Positions 10,244 to 17,869 of a stretch of 48,950 nucleotides of DNA are shown here, piece by piece. The translations under genes were made by a program, and so were the position numbers. The DNA is from Bacteroidota bacterium (GTDB taxonomy: Bacteria; Bacteroidota; Bacteroidia; Chitinophagales; Chitinophagaceae): positions 1 through 48,950 of the forward strand of contig JAFEAB010000018.1 of NCBI GenBank assembly GCA_018266615.1. The letters run 5' to 3'. A model generated the notes under the pieces. It did not search any database, was not told where the DNA came from, and was given only the letters and a program-made list of their open reading frames with translations. Every line of letters begins with the position of its first letter. Within the stretch, counting starts at the first letter, position 1.

Positions 10244-10873
10244 TTAAATCTCATTCCGAACAGCCCTTAATACACGCCGGATCTTTTTCATTATCCCGTT
10301 GCCGAATCCTCGAATATCCATTTTTTGCGGAGACAATAAATAAACCGCCCCGGCATCTATCTTTTGCCAATCTGAAAATCCGATCCCTTTAAAATCTTCA
10401 ACGGTCCAATGAGAGACATGGTTTTCAAACTCACTTTGGTTTCGATTTTGTTCAAAAAAATGCACCGGTGTAGCCACAATAATATTGGCTCCCAGGGAAA
10501 GGAAATGTTTTAAAATGCGGATTGCCGGTTCTTTGGGTATGTGTTCAATAATATCAACCATCAACACCAGGTTGTAGGCCGGCAGGCTGGAGTAAATATC
10601 CAGGATATTCCCATTGATCACCTTATGGTAAAAATGATCAAGATGGGGAAGGAATAAATCCGGGTCAACTTCAACACAATCCACCTGAATGGAAGACTGG
10701 TCTTTCAGTTTCTTGCCCGGATCAATCTTTTGATCTTCAGCAATGCCCAAATATTCATGCATAAGGAAGCCGTATTTTCCAAAGCCTTTACCAATATCCA
10801 GCACCGATTTAGGATTTAACCTTTGGCAAATATGAATTATACAATGAATCTGCGAAGAAAAACTACTGGGCAT
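10244..10873 (-). CDS. Class I SAM-dependent methyltransferase, unknown substrate
   Basis: This 209-residue protein has a Rossmann methyltransferase core. Motif I is VLDIGKGFGKYGFL (about residues 24-37), CVEVDPDLF (about 66-74) supplies the acidic residue that binds the SAM ribose, and VLMVDIIEHIPKE (about 103-115) is the post-strand-4 motif. It resembles the Methyltransf_23/UbiE-like classes, but nothing in it fixes the substrate. The C-terminus is basic (MKKIRRVLRAVRNEI). It lies between two convergent or spaced genes with no obvious partner, so the context does not help. The ATG at 10871-10873 is the natural start. Confidence 0.8.
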   Translation of the reverse strand: MPSSFSSQIHCIIHICQRLNPKSVLDIGKGFGKYGFLMHEYLGIAEDQKIDPGKKLKDQSSIQVDCVEVDPDLFLPHLDHFYHKVINGNILDIYSSLPAYNLVLMVDIIEHIPKEPAIRILKHFLSLGANIIVATPVHFFEQNRNQSEFENHVSHWTVEDFKGIGFSDWQKIDAGAVYLLSPQKMDIRGFGNGIMKKIRRVLRAVRNEI

Positions 10874-11032
10874 GATTTGAATATTGCAAACTGAAAATTA
10901 GGGAAATAATTATTGAAATAGCGAGATATGGAAATAAAGGACGACTCTCCAATTTGCAAAAGGTTCATGCCAGGTATTTTGCAGCATTAATAATACGGTA
11001 GAAGCTGCAGAAGGATAATGAAAGGATGAAGT

Positions 11033-11842
11033 TTATTTCCCATAAGCCCATTCCAGGAATGTAGGGAATGCAAGCGCCCAGGTCTCCACATCGTGTTTCC
11101 CGTTTTTTAATTCGAGGTAGAAAATTTCATCCTCTTTATATCCTTTTTTTTCCAATTCTGAAATAAGGCTACGGGTGTCGTCAATAGAATCAATAATTCC
11201 ATTATTATTCCGGTCGGCGGTTTCATCTTTAGTGCCCACTTCAAAGAAAAATTTTAACCAGGGGTAAAAGCCTCCTTCCCTAACCTGCCGTTGCATGATG
11301 CGGTGGCTATCCTCATCAAATTCTTCGGCATGCTGGTCGCAGTCTCTCCACCAGAAAGAACCGCTAAAAGCTCCACAAAGAAAAAACTCCTGCGGGTGGT
11401 TCCAAACAATATCCATAGCACAAAGCCCACCTAACGAAAACCCGGCATAGGCTTTCCGGTAAAACGACTCAATTCGATATTGTTTCCGGATAAAGGGTAT
11501 CAATTCCTCAAAAACAAATGCAGTAAATTTTGCTGCATTTTTACCCCGGCCCTTATAATCCAGGATATGGGCAGTGCCGTATTCATTTTTACGATCGGGG
11601 GCACAATGAATCCCCACACAAAAAACCGGGTTAATTTTTTCCTCTCCTATTAAAGCAGCCAGGATATCTTCAAAGTCCATCGTTGCCAGGTCCTGCCCAT
11701 CGTTAATAAGTAACAGGTCGGGCAATTGGCCGGATTTTAAACCGGTGGGGATATAACAATCAACTTTTACAGCGCGATTAAGGGATTCGGAAATTATAAG
11801 GTGGTGGTTCAGCTTAATGCAGTTGGTACTCCCAGCAATCAT
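11033..11842 (-). CDS. Alpha/beta-hydrolase esterase of the putative esterase (enterochelin-esterase-like) family
   Basis: This is an alpha/beta hydrolase of 269 residues. The nucleophile elbow is GFSLGG (about residues 136-141). The late GKHDVETWALAFPTFL segment carries the likely catalytic His. A stretch reading DRNNNGIIDSIDD (about 208-220) resembles a calcium-binding loop and is unusual for the family. The ATG at 11840-11842 is preferred; a TTG three codons upstream is the only longer option. No signal peptide is seen, so it is probably cytoplasmic. It is divergent from the ATP-grasp and GCS2 genes across a 134-bp gap, which suggests a shared control region and pathway. It could hydrolyse an ester or peptide product of those ligases; that is inference. 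Confidence 0.8.
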   Translation of the reverse strand: MIAGSTNCIKLNHHLIISESLNRAVKVDCYIPTGLKSGQLPDLLLINDGQDLATMDFEDILAALIGEEKINPVFCVGIHCAPDRKNEYGTAHILDYKGRGKNAAKFTAFVFEELIPFIRKQYRIESFYRKAYAGFSLGGLCAMDIVWNHPQEFFLCGAFSGSFWWRDCDQHAEEFDEDSHRIMQRQVREGGFYPWLKFFFEVGTKDETADRNNNGIIDSIDDTRSLISELEKKGYKEDEIFYLELKNGKHDVETWALAFPTFLEWAYGK

Positions 11843-11891
11843 ATCCCCCAAAATTAAGAAATCGGGCTGGCTTTAAGGCATTTTTTAGGCA

Positions 11892-11923
11892 GAAACATAA
11901 TTTGTTTTTCTACCATTTCCAAA
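11892..11923 (-). promoter_or_regulatory. Candidate promoter for the esterase gene
   Basis: On the minus strand TTTG (11923-11920) is followed after 20 bases by TATGTTTC (11899-11892), one mismatch from TAnnTTTG. The spacing suits a Bacteroidota housekeeping promoter. It lies in the 134-bp divergent region between the esterase and the ATP-grasp gene. Confidence 0.35.
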
Positions 11924-11976
11924 ATACATTTGATTAATAGCATCATTTATTCATTTCACTCTCAATCCCCCTCAAC

Positions 11977-12930
11977 ATGAAAAAAATAGGCGTTTTGTTT
12001 GGAAAAGAAAGAAGTTTTCCAATGGCATTTATTGAACGAATAAACAGCATGAACATGGATGGCATCATTGCCGAACCGGTGAAGATCGACAAAGTAATGC
12101 AGGGTGAGGCCACGGATTATGCAGTAATTTTCGATCGTATTTCGCAGGATGTGCCATTTTATCGCGCCTACTTAAAAAATGCCGCCCTCTGCGGGACTAC
12201 GGTTATCAATAATCCCTTTTGGTGGAGTGCAGATGAAAAATTTTTCAACAATTGCCTGGCTACAAAAATTGGGGTTCCGGTTCCAAAAACGGTAATCCTT
12301 CCATCAAGGGATCTTCCTGCGGACACATCGGATGAATCGTTTTCAAATCTGGCGTATCCCCTCGATTGGGATGGAATTTTCGACTATATTGGCTTCCCCG
12401 CTTATATGAAACCCTTTGCCGGCGGAGGTTGGAAAAGTGTGTATCAGTTAAACAGCAAGGATGAGTTTTTTGAGAAACATGCAGAAACCGGAGAGTTGGT
12501 TATGATGCTCCAGGAAGAAATAAAATTTGAAGAATATTATCGTTGCTATTGCATTGGTGGAAAGTATGTCCGCATCATGCCTTACGAACCACGCAACCCG
12601 CATCATTTAAGGTATGTTGCCGATTTTAAACCCAACGCCGAAAGGCACAGGCTGATGGAAGAAATTGTTTTGAGGATATGTACCTATCTGGGCTACGATT
12701 TTAATACCGTTGAGCTTGCCGTAAGAGATGGCGTACCCTATGCGATTGATTTTTGCAACCCGGCTCCGGATGCGGATGTAAACAGCGTGGGCGAGGAAAA
12801 CTTTAAATGGGTGGTTGAAACAGCCGCAAAATATGCCATAGAAAAAGCGAAGGAACATAAGCCCAATGTAGATAACCTTACCTGGGGCAAATACCTTAAA
12901 CATAGCGTAAATAAAGAAAAACTAATGTAA
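11977..12930 (+). CDS. ATP-grasp ligase of unknown substrate
   Basis: This 317-residue protein has the ATP-grasp arrangement. A small N-terminal domain is followed by the nucleotide-binding part, with a lysine in YMKPFAGGGW (about 145-154) and the hinge MMLQEEI (about 175-181). The acidic metal site lies in YAIDFCNPAPDAD (about 261-273). ATP-grasp enzymes activate a carboxylate as acyl phosphate and join it to an amine or thiol. It is cytoplasmic. Eight bases separate it from the GCS2-type carboxylate-amine ligase gene, so the two are surely cotranscribed. Together they could build a short amide- or gamma-glutamyl-like compound. The substrate is unknown, and no GshB or RimK identity is claimed. 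Confidence 0.82.
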   Translation: MKKIGVLFGKERSFPMAFIERINSMNMDGIIAEPVKIDKVMQGEATDYAVIFDRISQDVPFYRAYLKNAALCGTTVINNPFWWSADEKFFNNCLATKIGVPVPKTVILPSRDLPADTSDESFSNLAYPLDWDGIFDYIGFPAYMKPFAGGGWKSVYQLNSKDEFFEKHAETGELVMMLQEEIKFEEYYRCYCIGGKYVRIMPYEPRNPHHLRYVADFKPNAERHRLMEEIVLRICTYLGYDFNTVELAVRDGVPYAIDFCNPAPDADVNSVGEENFKWVVETAAKYAIEKAKEHKPNVDNLTWGKYLKHSVNKEKLM

Positions 12931-12938
12931 TTCACGGT

Positions 12939-14051
12939 ATGGCAAATATTTCATATAAGCATTTTACCCTGGGGGTTGAAGAAGAATATATGGTCATAGA
13001 TCCCGAATCCCGGGAACTGAAAAGCCATAAGCAAAAAATAGTGCAGGAAGGCCAGAAAATAATTAAGGATAAAGTGAAGGCCGAAATGCACCAGGCCGTG
13101 GTGGAGGTTGGAACCGATATTTGTGCCAATATAGATGAAGCGTTTGTAGATGTAGCCACCCTTCGCCGAACCATCAGTGGCATTGCCGAGGAACTGGGGC
13201 TTTGGATTGGAGCCAGTGGCACACATCCTTTTTCGCATTGGGAAAGCCAGCTAATCACAGAGCATATTCGTTATAATGAAATCGTTAACGAATTGCAGGA
13301 AGCGGCACGCAGTAATCTGATATTTGGGCTCCATGTACACGTGGGTATGGAGACCCGGGAAATGGCTATACATATTGCAAACAGTGCAAGGTATTTCCTT
13401 CCGCATATATATGCACTAAGTACCAACTCGCCTTTCTGGGAAGGAAGAAAGACGGGGTATAAATCCTATCGAAGTAAAATATTTGATAAATTTCCCCGAA
13501 CCGGAATTCCGGATTATTTTGAAAGTATTGAGGCCTACGACAATTATATAAAATTGCTCATCAAAACAAATTGTATTGATAATGCTAAAAAAGTATGGTG
13601 GGACTTACGGGTGCATCCCTTCTTCAATACGGTAGAATTCAGGGTATGCGATGTTCCACTCACGGTTCAGGAAACGATTACCATTGCCGCTTTGTTCCAG
13701 GCCATTTGTGGTAAGTTGTATATGCTCAGGTCGCAAAATCTAAATTTCATGATGTACTCCCGTGCCTTGCTAAATGAAAATAAATGGCGGGCCAGCCGAT
13801 ATGGTATTGAAGGAAGCCTCATAGATTTTGGAAAAGAGGCGGAAGTAAATACCCGGGTATTAATTTATGAGTTGCTGGATTTTGTGGATGATGTGATTCC
13901 CCATTTCGGGAGCCAGCATGCCATCAGCCATGTTCATAAAATCCTGGAAAATGGAACCGGTGCCGACAGGCAACTCAAGGTGTACGACGAAACAAAAAGC
14001 CTGGAATCGGTGGTAGATTATATCCACGAAAGTTTTTTATACGGATTATAG
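12939..14051 (+). CDS. Carboxylate-amine ligase, GCS2/YbdK family
   Basis: This 370-residue protein has the hallmarks of the glutamate-cysteine ligase type 2 (YbdK) family: FTLGVEEEYMVID at about residues 9-21, FGLHVHVGM at about 129-137, and FNTVEFRVCDVPLT at about 229-242. The length matches the family (about 370). E. coli YbdK has only weak glutamate-cysteine ligase activity, so the natural substrate of most members is open. The gene lies 8 bp after the ATP-grasp gene. In glutathione synthesis a ligase of this fold is also followed by an ATP-grasp enzyme, so the pair could carry out two successive ligations. Classic glutathione synthesis is not supported, because the ATP-grasp partner does not read as GshB. 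Confidence 0.88.
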   Translation: MANISYKHFTLGVEEEYMVIDPESRELKSHKQKIVQEGQKIIKDKVKAEMHQAVVEVGTDICANIDEAFVDVATLRRTISGIAEELGLWIGASGTHPFSHWESQLITEHIRYNEIVNELQEAARSNLIFGLHVHVGMETREMAIHIANSARYFLPHIYALSTNSPFWEGRKTGYKSYRSKIFDKFPRTGIPDYFESIEAYDNYIKLLIKTNCIDNAKKVWWDLRVHPFFNTVEFRVCDVPLTVQETITIAALFQAICGKLYMLRSQNLNFMMYSRALLNENKWRASRYGIEGSLIDFGKEAEVNTRVLIYELLDFVDDVIPHFGSQHAISHVHKILENGTGADRQLKVYDETKSLESVVDYIHESFLYGL

Positions 14052-14070
14052 TCCAAAGTGCATTTTACCT

Positions 14071-14078
14071 TATATTTG
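14071..14078 (+). promoter_or_regulatory. Candidate -7 box for tRNA-Arg
   Basis: TATATTTG matches TAnnTTTG exactly and lies 35 bases before the mature tRNA 5' end. No TTTG is found at the right upstream distance. Position and match suggest a dedicated tRNA promoter just after the GCS2 stop codon. Confidence 0.5.
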
Positions 14079-14113
14079 CACTCCCAAATTTTTACCCCGA
14101 AAGGGTAAGGATT

Positions 14114-14187
14114 GGCCCCGTAGCTCAACTGAATAGAGCATCTGACTACGGATCAGAAGGTTTCAGGTTTGAATCCTGACGGGGTCA
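14114..14187 (+). tRNA. tRNA-Arg(ACG)
   Basis: A full cloverleaf can be drawn. The acceptor stem is GGCCCCG with CGGGGTC (one G-U pair), the D stem GCTC/GAGC, and the anticodon stem TCTGA/TCAGA closes the loop CTACGGA with anticodon ACG. The T stem TCAGG/CCTGA closes TTTGAAT. The discriminator is A. CCA is not encoded, since CAA follows. ACG at the wobble position implies A-to-I editing by TadA to read CGN codons. The last 16 bases of the gene, with the terminator beyond, occur again 155 bp downstream. Confidence 0.96.
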
Positions 14188-14226
14188 CAAAGCCCTACAC
14201 GAAGTGTAGGGTTATTTTATTTGGAA
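14172..14226 (+). repeat. 55-bp direct repeat, copy 1 (tRNA-Arg 3' end plus terminator)
   Basis: This block starts in the T loop of tRNA-Arg at AATCCTGAC and runs through the end of the tRNA, the hairpin CCCTACAC-GAA-GTGTAGGG (14193-14211) and the T-rich tail. An identical block stands at 14327-14381. Duplication of a tRNA 3' end is the classic mark of site-specific integration. Confidence 0.9.
14193..14222 (+). terminator. tRNA-Arg terminator
   Basis: CCCTACAC (14193-14200), loop GAA, and GTGTAGGG (14204-14211) form an 8-bp perfect stem followed by TTATTTTATTT. It is placed five bases after the mature tRNA 3' end. Confidence 0.85.
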
Positions 14227-14326
14227 GCGAGGCAAGCCTGCTTGCCAAAGCGTACAAATAGAATAACCCTGAGCGAAGCGAATCCGGGCTTTGGGTAAGG
14301 CCAATGCGAAAGGGATCATTGTAAAT
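14227..14326. other. 100-bp insert between the tRNA-end repeats
   Basis: No coding potential is seen. It holds a short palindrome GGCAAGC-CT-GCTTGCC (14231-14246) and the string CCTGAGCGAAGCGAA, which resembles short intergenic repeat families common in Bacteroidota. It may be what remains of an excised element or a small repeat insertion. Confidence 0.4.
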
Positions 14327-14381
14327 AATCCTGACGGGGTCACAAAGCCCTACACGAAGTGTAGGGTTATTTTATTTGGAA
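14327..14381 (+). repeat. 55-bp direct repeat, copy 2 (partial tRNA-Arg end plus terminator)
   Basis: This is identical to 14172-14226. The sequence to its left does not resemble the tRNA body, so this is a tRNA 3' fragment and not a decayed second tRNA gene. A second copy of the terminator hairpin lies at 14348-14366. The 228 bases from here to the U32 gene show nothing further. Confidence 0.9.
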
Positions 14382-14609
14382 AAAGTCTTGGAACTATTCT
14401 TCTTCCTATGAATCCCTTAATAATATCAAAAAAATCCCTCCCTTAAAAATTAATAAAACCCGGTAAAAATAAACCGGATTCACTGATCCTCATCATGGCT
14501 ATCCTAATTCCTCCCTCCTAACTTGCGGCAAATTACTAAAATCCAAATCTCAATTCATTTTCAATTCATCTGCTAATTCGCAATCAACTTATCAAATTTA
14601 AATCGCTTG

Positions 14610-15854
14610 ATGCCCCATTTACCTGAATTACTTTCCCCTGTTGGCTCTTTCAGCAGTTTGCAAGCCGCCATTAATGCAGGCGCCGATGCCATATATTTTG
14701 GTGTAGAACAATTGAATATGCGAACCCGGTCGGCCCATAGTTTCCAAATTGCGGATATAAAAGAAATTTCCAAAACCTGCCATAAAAATGGACTAAAAGC
14801 CTACATCACCCTAAACACTGTGATGTATGATCATGACATGCAATTGTTGCAATCCATATTGAAAGAAGTGAAGAAGCAGAAAATAGATGCGGTAATTGCT
14901 TCCGATTATGCAGTAATTGAACCATGTTGCCGAATGAAAATCCCTCTTCATATTTCCACACAGGCAAATGTGAGTAATATTGAGACGGTACAATTTTATT
15001 CCCGGTTTGCGGATGTAGTGGTACTTGCAAGGGAGCTTACCCTAAAACAAGTAGAGCATATTTGTACCACCATCAAAAGAAAAAAAATAAAGGGGGTTTC
15101 GGGCGAATTGATGAAAGTGGAGGTTTTTGTTCATGGTGCGTTATGCATGGCCGTTTCGGGGAAATGTTACCTTAGTTTACACAGTCAAAATGCATCGGCA
15201 AATCGGGGGGCTTGCGTCCAAAATTGCAGGCATTCCTATACGGTAACTGATAATGAATCGGGGGAAGAATTAAAAGTGGAAAACGAATACATTATGTCGG
15301 CCCAGGACCTTTGCACCATTAATATCCTCGATCAACTGGTGAAAGCGGGGGTATCTGTCTTCAAAATAGAGGGCCGCAGCAAAGGTGCCGAATATGTGCA
15401 GGTGGTTACCGAATGTTACCGGGAAGCAATTATATCCATTGGGAATAACTCCTATACCTCTGAAAAAATTGCAGGGTGGATGGAAAGACTGTCTGCCGTA
15501 TATAACCGGGGTTTTTGGGAAGGATATTATCTTGGACATAAATTGGGAAAATGGACAAAAGGCCCCGGATCGGTAGCGATCGAAAAAAAAGTATATGTGG
15601 GCAGGGGTAGTAAATTTTATCCAAGGATTGGGGTGGGTGAATTTCTAATTGAAAGCGGTTCAATAAAACCGGGAGATACCTTAATGGTTACCGGACCCAA
15701 AATTGGCGTGTTAAAAGAGAAAATCAACCGGTTGATGGTAAATGGCTCAGAAGGAACAACAGCAGGAAAGGGTGATAAAATTACTTTCCCGGTTTTGGCA
15801 AGGGTAACGGAAACCGATAAACTTTATAAAATACTTCCAAGAGAAGATGCCTAA
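14610..15854 (+). CDS. U32 'peptidase' family protein, probable tRNA U34 hydroxylation protein (TrhP-like)
   Basis: This 414-residue protein starts MPHLPELLSPVGS, the standard opening of the U32 family, and contains INAGADAIYFG (about 20-30). A cysteine set in VHGALCMAVSGKCYL and RGACVQNCRHSY (about 170-210) fits the conserved iron-sulfur or metal site. FKIEGR at about 250 is also typical. The YegQ/TrhP branch of U32 is needed for 5-hydroxyuridine at tRNA position 34 and is not a peptidase in practice. A ferredoxin gene overlaps its 3' end by 8 bp, which fits a redox-dependent modification role. The start is the ATG at 14610, not the TTG just before it. Confidence 0.8.
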   Translation: MPHLPELLSPVGSFSSLQAAINAGADAIYFGVEQLNMRTRSAHSFQIADIKEISKTCHKNGLKAYITLNTVMYDHDMQLLQSILKEVKKQKIDAVIASDYAVIEPCCRMKIPLHISTQANVSNIETVQFYSRFADVVVLARELTLKQVEHICTTIKRKKIKGVSGELMKVEVFVHGALCMAVSGKCYLSLHSQNASANRGACVQNCRHSYTVTDNESGEELKVENEYIMSAQDLCTINILDQLVKAGVSVFKIEGRSKGAEYVQVVTECYREAIISIGNNSYTSEKIAGWMERLSAVYNRGFWEGYYLGHKLGKWTKGPGSVAIEKKVYVGRGSKFYPRIGVGEFLIESGSIKPGDTLMVTGPKIGVLKEKINRLMVNGSEGTTAGKGDKITFPVLARVTETDKLYKILPREDA

Positions 15855-16068
15855 GATAATTCAATACCGGAATAAGTGCATTGGCTGTGGCATTTGTTAC
15901 GAACTCCAGCCCGAACTTTGGCGCATGTCTAAAAAGGATGGCAAAGCCAGTTTAATAAAAGCAACAGAAAAGAAATACATTTATTCTCGCGAAGTACATA
16001 CATCAGAAGAAATCAAATCGAGAGAAATAGCCAGGGCATGCCCCGTTAAAATAATACAGGTTTTATGA
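15847..16068 (+). CDS. Ferredoxin, 4Fe-4S
   Basis: This 73-residue protein has NKCIGCGICYELQPELW (Cys at about 11, 14 and 17) and a C-terminal ARACPVKII with the fourth Cys. This is the single-cluster 4Fe-4S arrangement. The four ligands are present but no second CxxCxxC set, so one cluster is expected. It overlaps the U32 gene by 8 bp and the next gene by 4 bp, so the three form a tightly coupled operon. The likely role is electron donor to the U32 protein or to the FMN protein downstream. That partner choice is inference from position. Confidence 0.88.
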   Translation: MPKIIQYRNKCIGCGICYELQPELWRMSKKDGKASLIKATEKKYIYSREVHTSEEIKSREIARACPVKIIQVL

Positions 16069-16493
16069 ACGAATCCATCCTGAGTTTTTTAAACAAACAA
16101 ACCTGTGCAACGGTTTGCTGTGTAGATGCCAATAACCATCCCTGGTGTTTTAGTTGCTTTTATGCTGTGGACGCAAAAAACGGACTGCTCCTTTTTAAAT
16201 CTTCACCCGGTGCATTACATGTAGATATTCTTCGCTCCAATCCTAAAGTTGCAGGAACCATTTTACCGGATAAGCTAAATAAATTACTTGTTAAAGGACT
16301 TCAATTCAATGGGATGGTATTAACTAATGATCATCCGCACTCGGAAGTTGCCTCCAGAATATACCTGAAAAGGCATCCGGTGGCGATGGCCATTAAGGGG
16401 GACATCTATTGTATCCGATTGGACCAGGTAAAATTTACCGACAATGCCCTGGGATTTGGGAAGAAAATTATCTGGAATAGAGAAGCAGAATAA
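16065..16493 (+). CDS. Pyridoxamine-5'-phosphate-oxidase-like FMN split-barrel protein
   Basis: This 142-residue protein has an FMN-binding split barrel: TCATVCCVDANNHPWCFSCF (about 13-32), then LLLFKSSPGALHVDILRSNPKVAG (positions 16188-16260), the pattern of small PNPOx-like/YhbP-type flavoproteins. These use flavin or a related cofactor in unspecified redox reactions. Its ATG overlaps the ferredoxin stop (ATGA), so translation is coupled. A ferredoxin-flavin pair in one operon with a U32 protein suggests a redox supply chain, but a role in tRNA hydroxylation has not been shown for this family as far as I know. Confidence 0.75.
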   Translation: MNESILSFLNKQTCATVCCVDANNHPWCFSCFYAVDAKNGLLLFKSSPGALHVDILRSNPKVAGTILPDKLNKLLVKGLQFNGMVLTNDHPHSEVASRIYLKRHPVAMAIKGDIYCIRLDQVKFTDNALGFGKKIIWNREAE

Positions 16494-16680
16494 TACCCGC
16501 TAACACGTAAAACTTTTTATGGTAGTGGGATTGAAGTATTATCCCCAGGCAGGCTGGCTCCAATTTAATTGTTACCTGCAAGCTAAGGGTACGCTATGCA
16601 GGAAAATTCAATAATTTTGAATAATAAGGAGATTGTGAAAATCCATAAATGAGTAGCATAAAAATTTAAAAATCGTTAAT

Positions 16681-17115
16681 ATGAAAATTTTAATGACGAT
16701 AGGAACAATAGTTTTATCCCTGCTCTTTATGACTGGGTGTGACAAAGAGACCGTTATCCCAGAACAAAATGTACCGACTGAAATCAAAAACTATGTTTCC
16801 TCTCACTTTTCAAGTTGCTCCATTTCAAAGGCAATTAAAGAGACTGACGAGAATGATGAAATGTATGAAATTACATTATCCTGTGCTGTTAAATTAGAAT
16901 TTAATAAGCAAAAGGAAATCATAGATATTGATGGGACTACAAAACTTCCTGACAGTGTTATACCGAGTAATATTCTTTCCTATGTAAACTCAAACTACGC
17001 TACAAATTTTATCATAGGTTGGGAACTTCAATCAGGTAATCAGGAGGTTCAACTTAACAACAATCTTGTTCTTATCTTTAATATGGCTGGAGAATTGTTG
17101 AGAGTTGAAGATTAA
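16681..17115 (+). CDS. PepSY-like domain lipoprotein
   Basis: This 144-residue protein has a lipoprotein signal ending LFMTGC (Cys at about 20). Two repeated units follow, one opening VPTEIKNYVSSHF (about 32-44) and one VIPSNILSYVNSNY (about 97-110), each preceding a strand-rich stretch. This is the pattern of the PepSY-like (DUF2874) periplasmic proteins common in Bacteroidota. The function is unknown; they are thought to bind or inhibit. The gene is more AT-rich and less compact than its neighbours and stands alone, with 187 bases before it, which could point to a later arrival. Confidence 0.7.
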   Translation: MKILMTIGTIVLSLLFMTGCDKETVIPEQNVPTEIKNYVSSHFSSCSISKAIKETDENDEMYEITLSCAVKLEFNKQKEIIDIDGTTKLPDSVIPSNILSYVNSNYATNFIIGWELQSGNQEVQLNNNLVLIFNMAGELLRVED

Positions 17116-17178
17116 TCGACAACAGGTACCAAAGTATTGCCAAAAAGGGCGGAAGATTTTATTAATTCATTACTGCAA

Positions 17179-17862
17179 TTACACATTACCGTAAGCTTTA
17201 ATAACCGGTTGCCTTAACAACCTGGCTTCTTCAGATGCATGATAAAAAATAACAGCAGCAATTTGATCGGGCGATACCCATGTTGTGTAATCCGCTCCTG
17301 GCATTGATTCCCTATTCTGGGGTGTGTCTATTATGGATGGAACAACGACCGATGTAACCACTCCATGTTTCTCCCCTTCCAAATTCAGGGATTCTGCAAA
17401 ATTAAACAAGGCAGCCTTGGAAAGTCCATAGGCTACGGCGGCCTTTCTTGCCTCCGCAGAAATCCCGGCTTTAGCACCCATTACGAAAATCCTCCCCGCC
17501 TTCTGCGAAATCATTTTTCTAAACGCCGGAGTAACAAAATTTACGGTAGAAAAGAAATTCAGAGAAAACATGGTAGATATATCTTCTTCTTTTAACCCGG
17601 CCACAGTACCGGAGGCAAATCCGCCCACTGTGGATACCAGCACATCTACCCTTTCCATCAATTTAAATATTTCTTCCCATGCCAAAGAAGTTTCGTTGGC
17701 ATGGGTTAAGTTAATACGGAAGAAACCATCTAAATCAATAGTTGAAGGCGGATCGGAATGAGAAACCCCAAATACCTTATCCCCTTCCTCCTTAAATTTT
17801 CGGGCAACTGCTTTTCCCAAATTGCCGGTTACTCCGGAAATCAATACATTTCTTGACGTCAT
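17179..17862 (-). CDS. Short-chain dehydrogenase/reductase
   Basis: This is an SDR of about 227 residues. The NAD(P)-binding glycine motif is SGVTGNLGKAVA near the start, VDVLVSTVGG is the NAG-like strand-4 motif, and YGLSKAAL carries the Tyr-xxx-Lys pair. The usual catalytic Ser, 13 residues before the Tyr, appears as Ala in VMGAKAG, so the mechanism or activity may differ. The ATG at 17860-17862 is chosen: the longer frame from 17877 would start inside tRNA-Gly. Only 7 bases separate the tRNA 3' end from this start, so the mRNA is probably released by tRNA 3' processing or starts without a leader. The substrate is unknown. Confidence 0.85.
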   Translation of the reverse strand: MTSRNVLISGVTGNLGKAVARKFKEEGDKVFGVSHSDPPSTIDLDGFFRINLTHANETSLAWEEIFKLMERVDVLVSTVGGFASGTVAGLKEEDISTMFSLNFFSTVNFVTPAFRKMISQKAGRIFVMGAKAGISAEARKAAVAYGLSKAALFNFAESLNLEGEKHGVVTSVVVPSIIDTPQNRESMPGADYTTWVSPDQIAAVIFYHASEEARLLRQPVIKAYGNV

Positions 17863-17869
17863 AATATAG

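Noticed and set aside
11977..14051. Glutathione biosynthesis (gshA/gshB) operon
   Set aside because: The ATP-grasp protein does not show GshB features beyond the general fold, and GCS2/YbdK proteins mostly lack strong glutamate-cysteine ligase activity.
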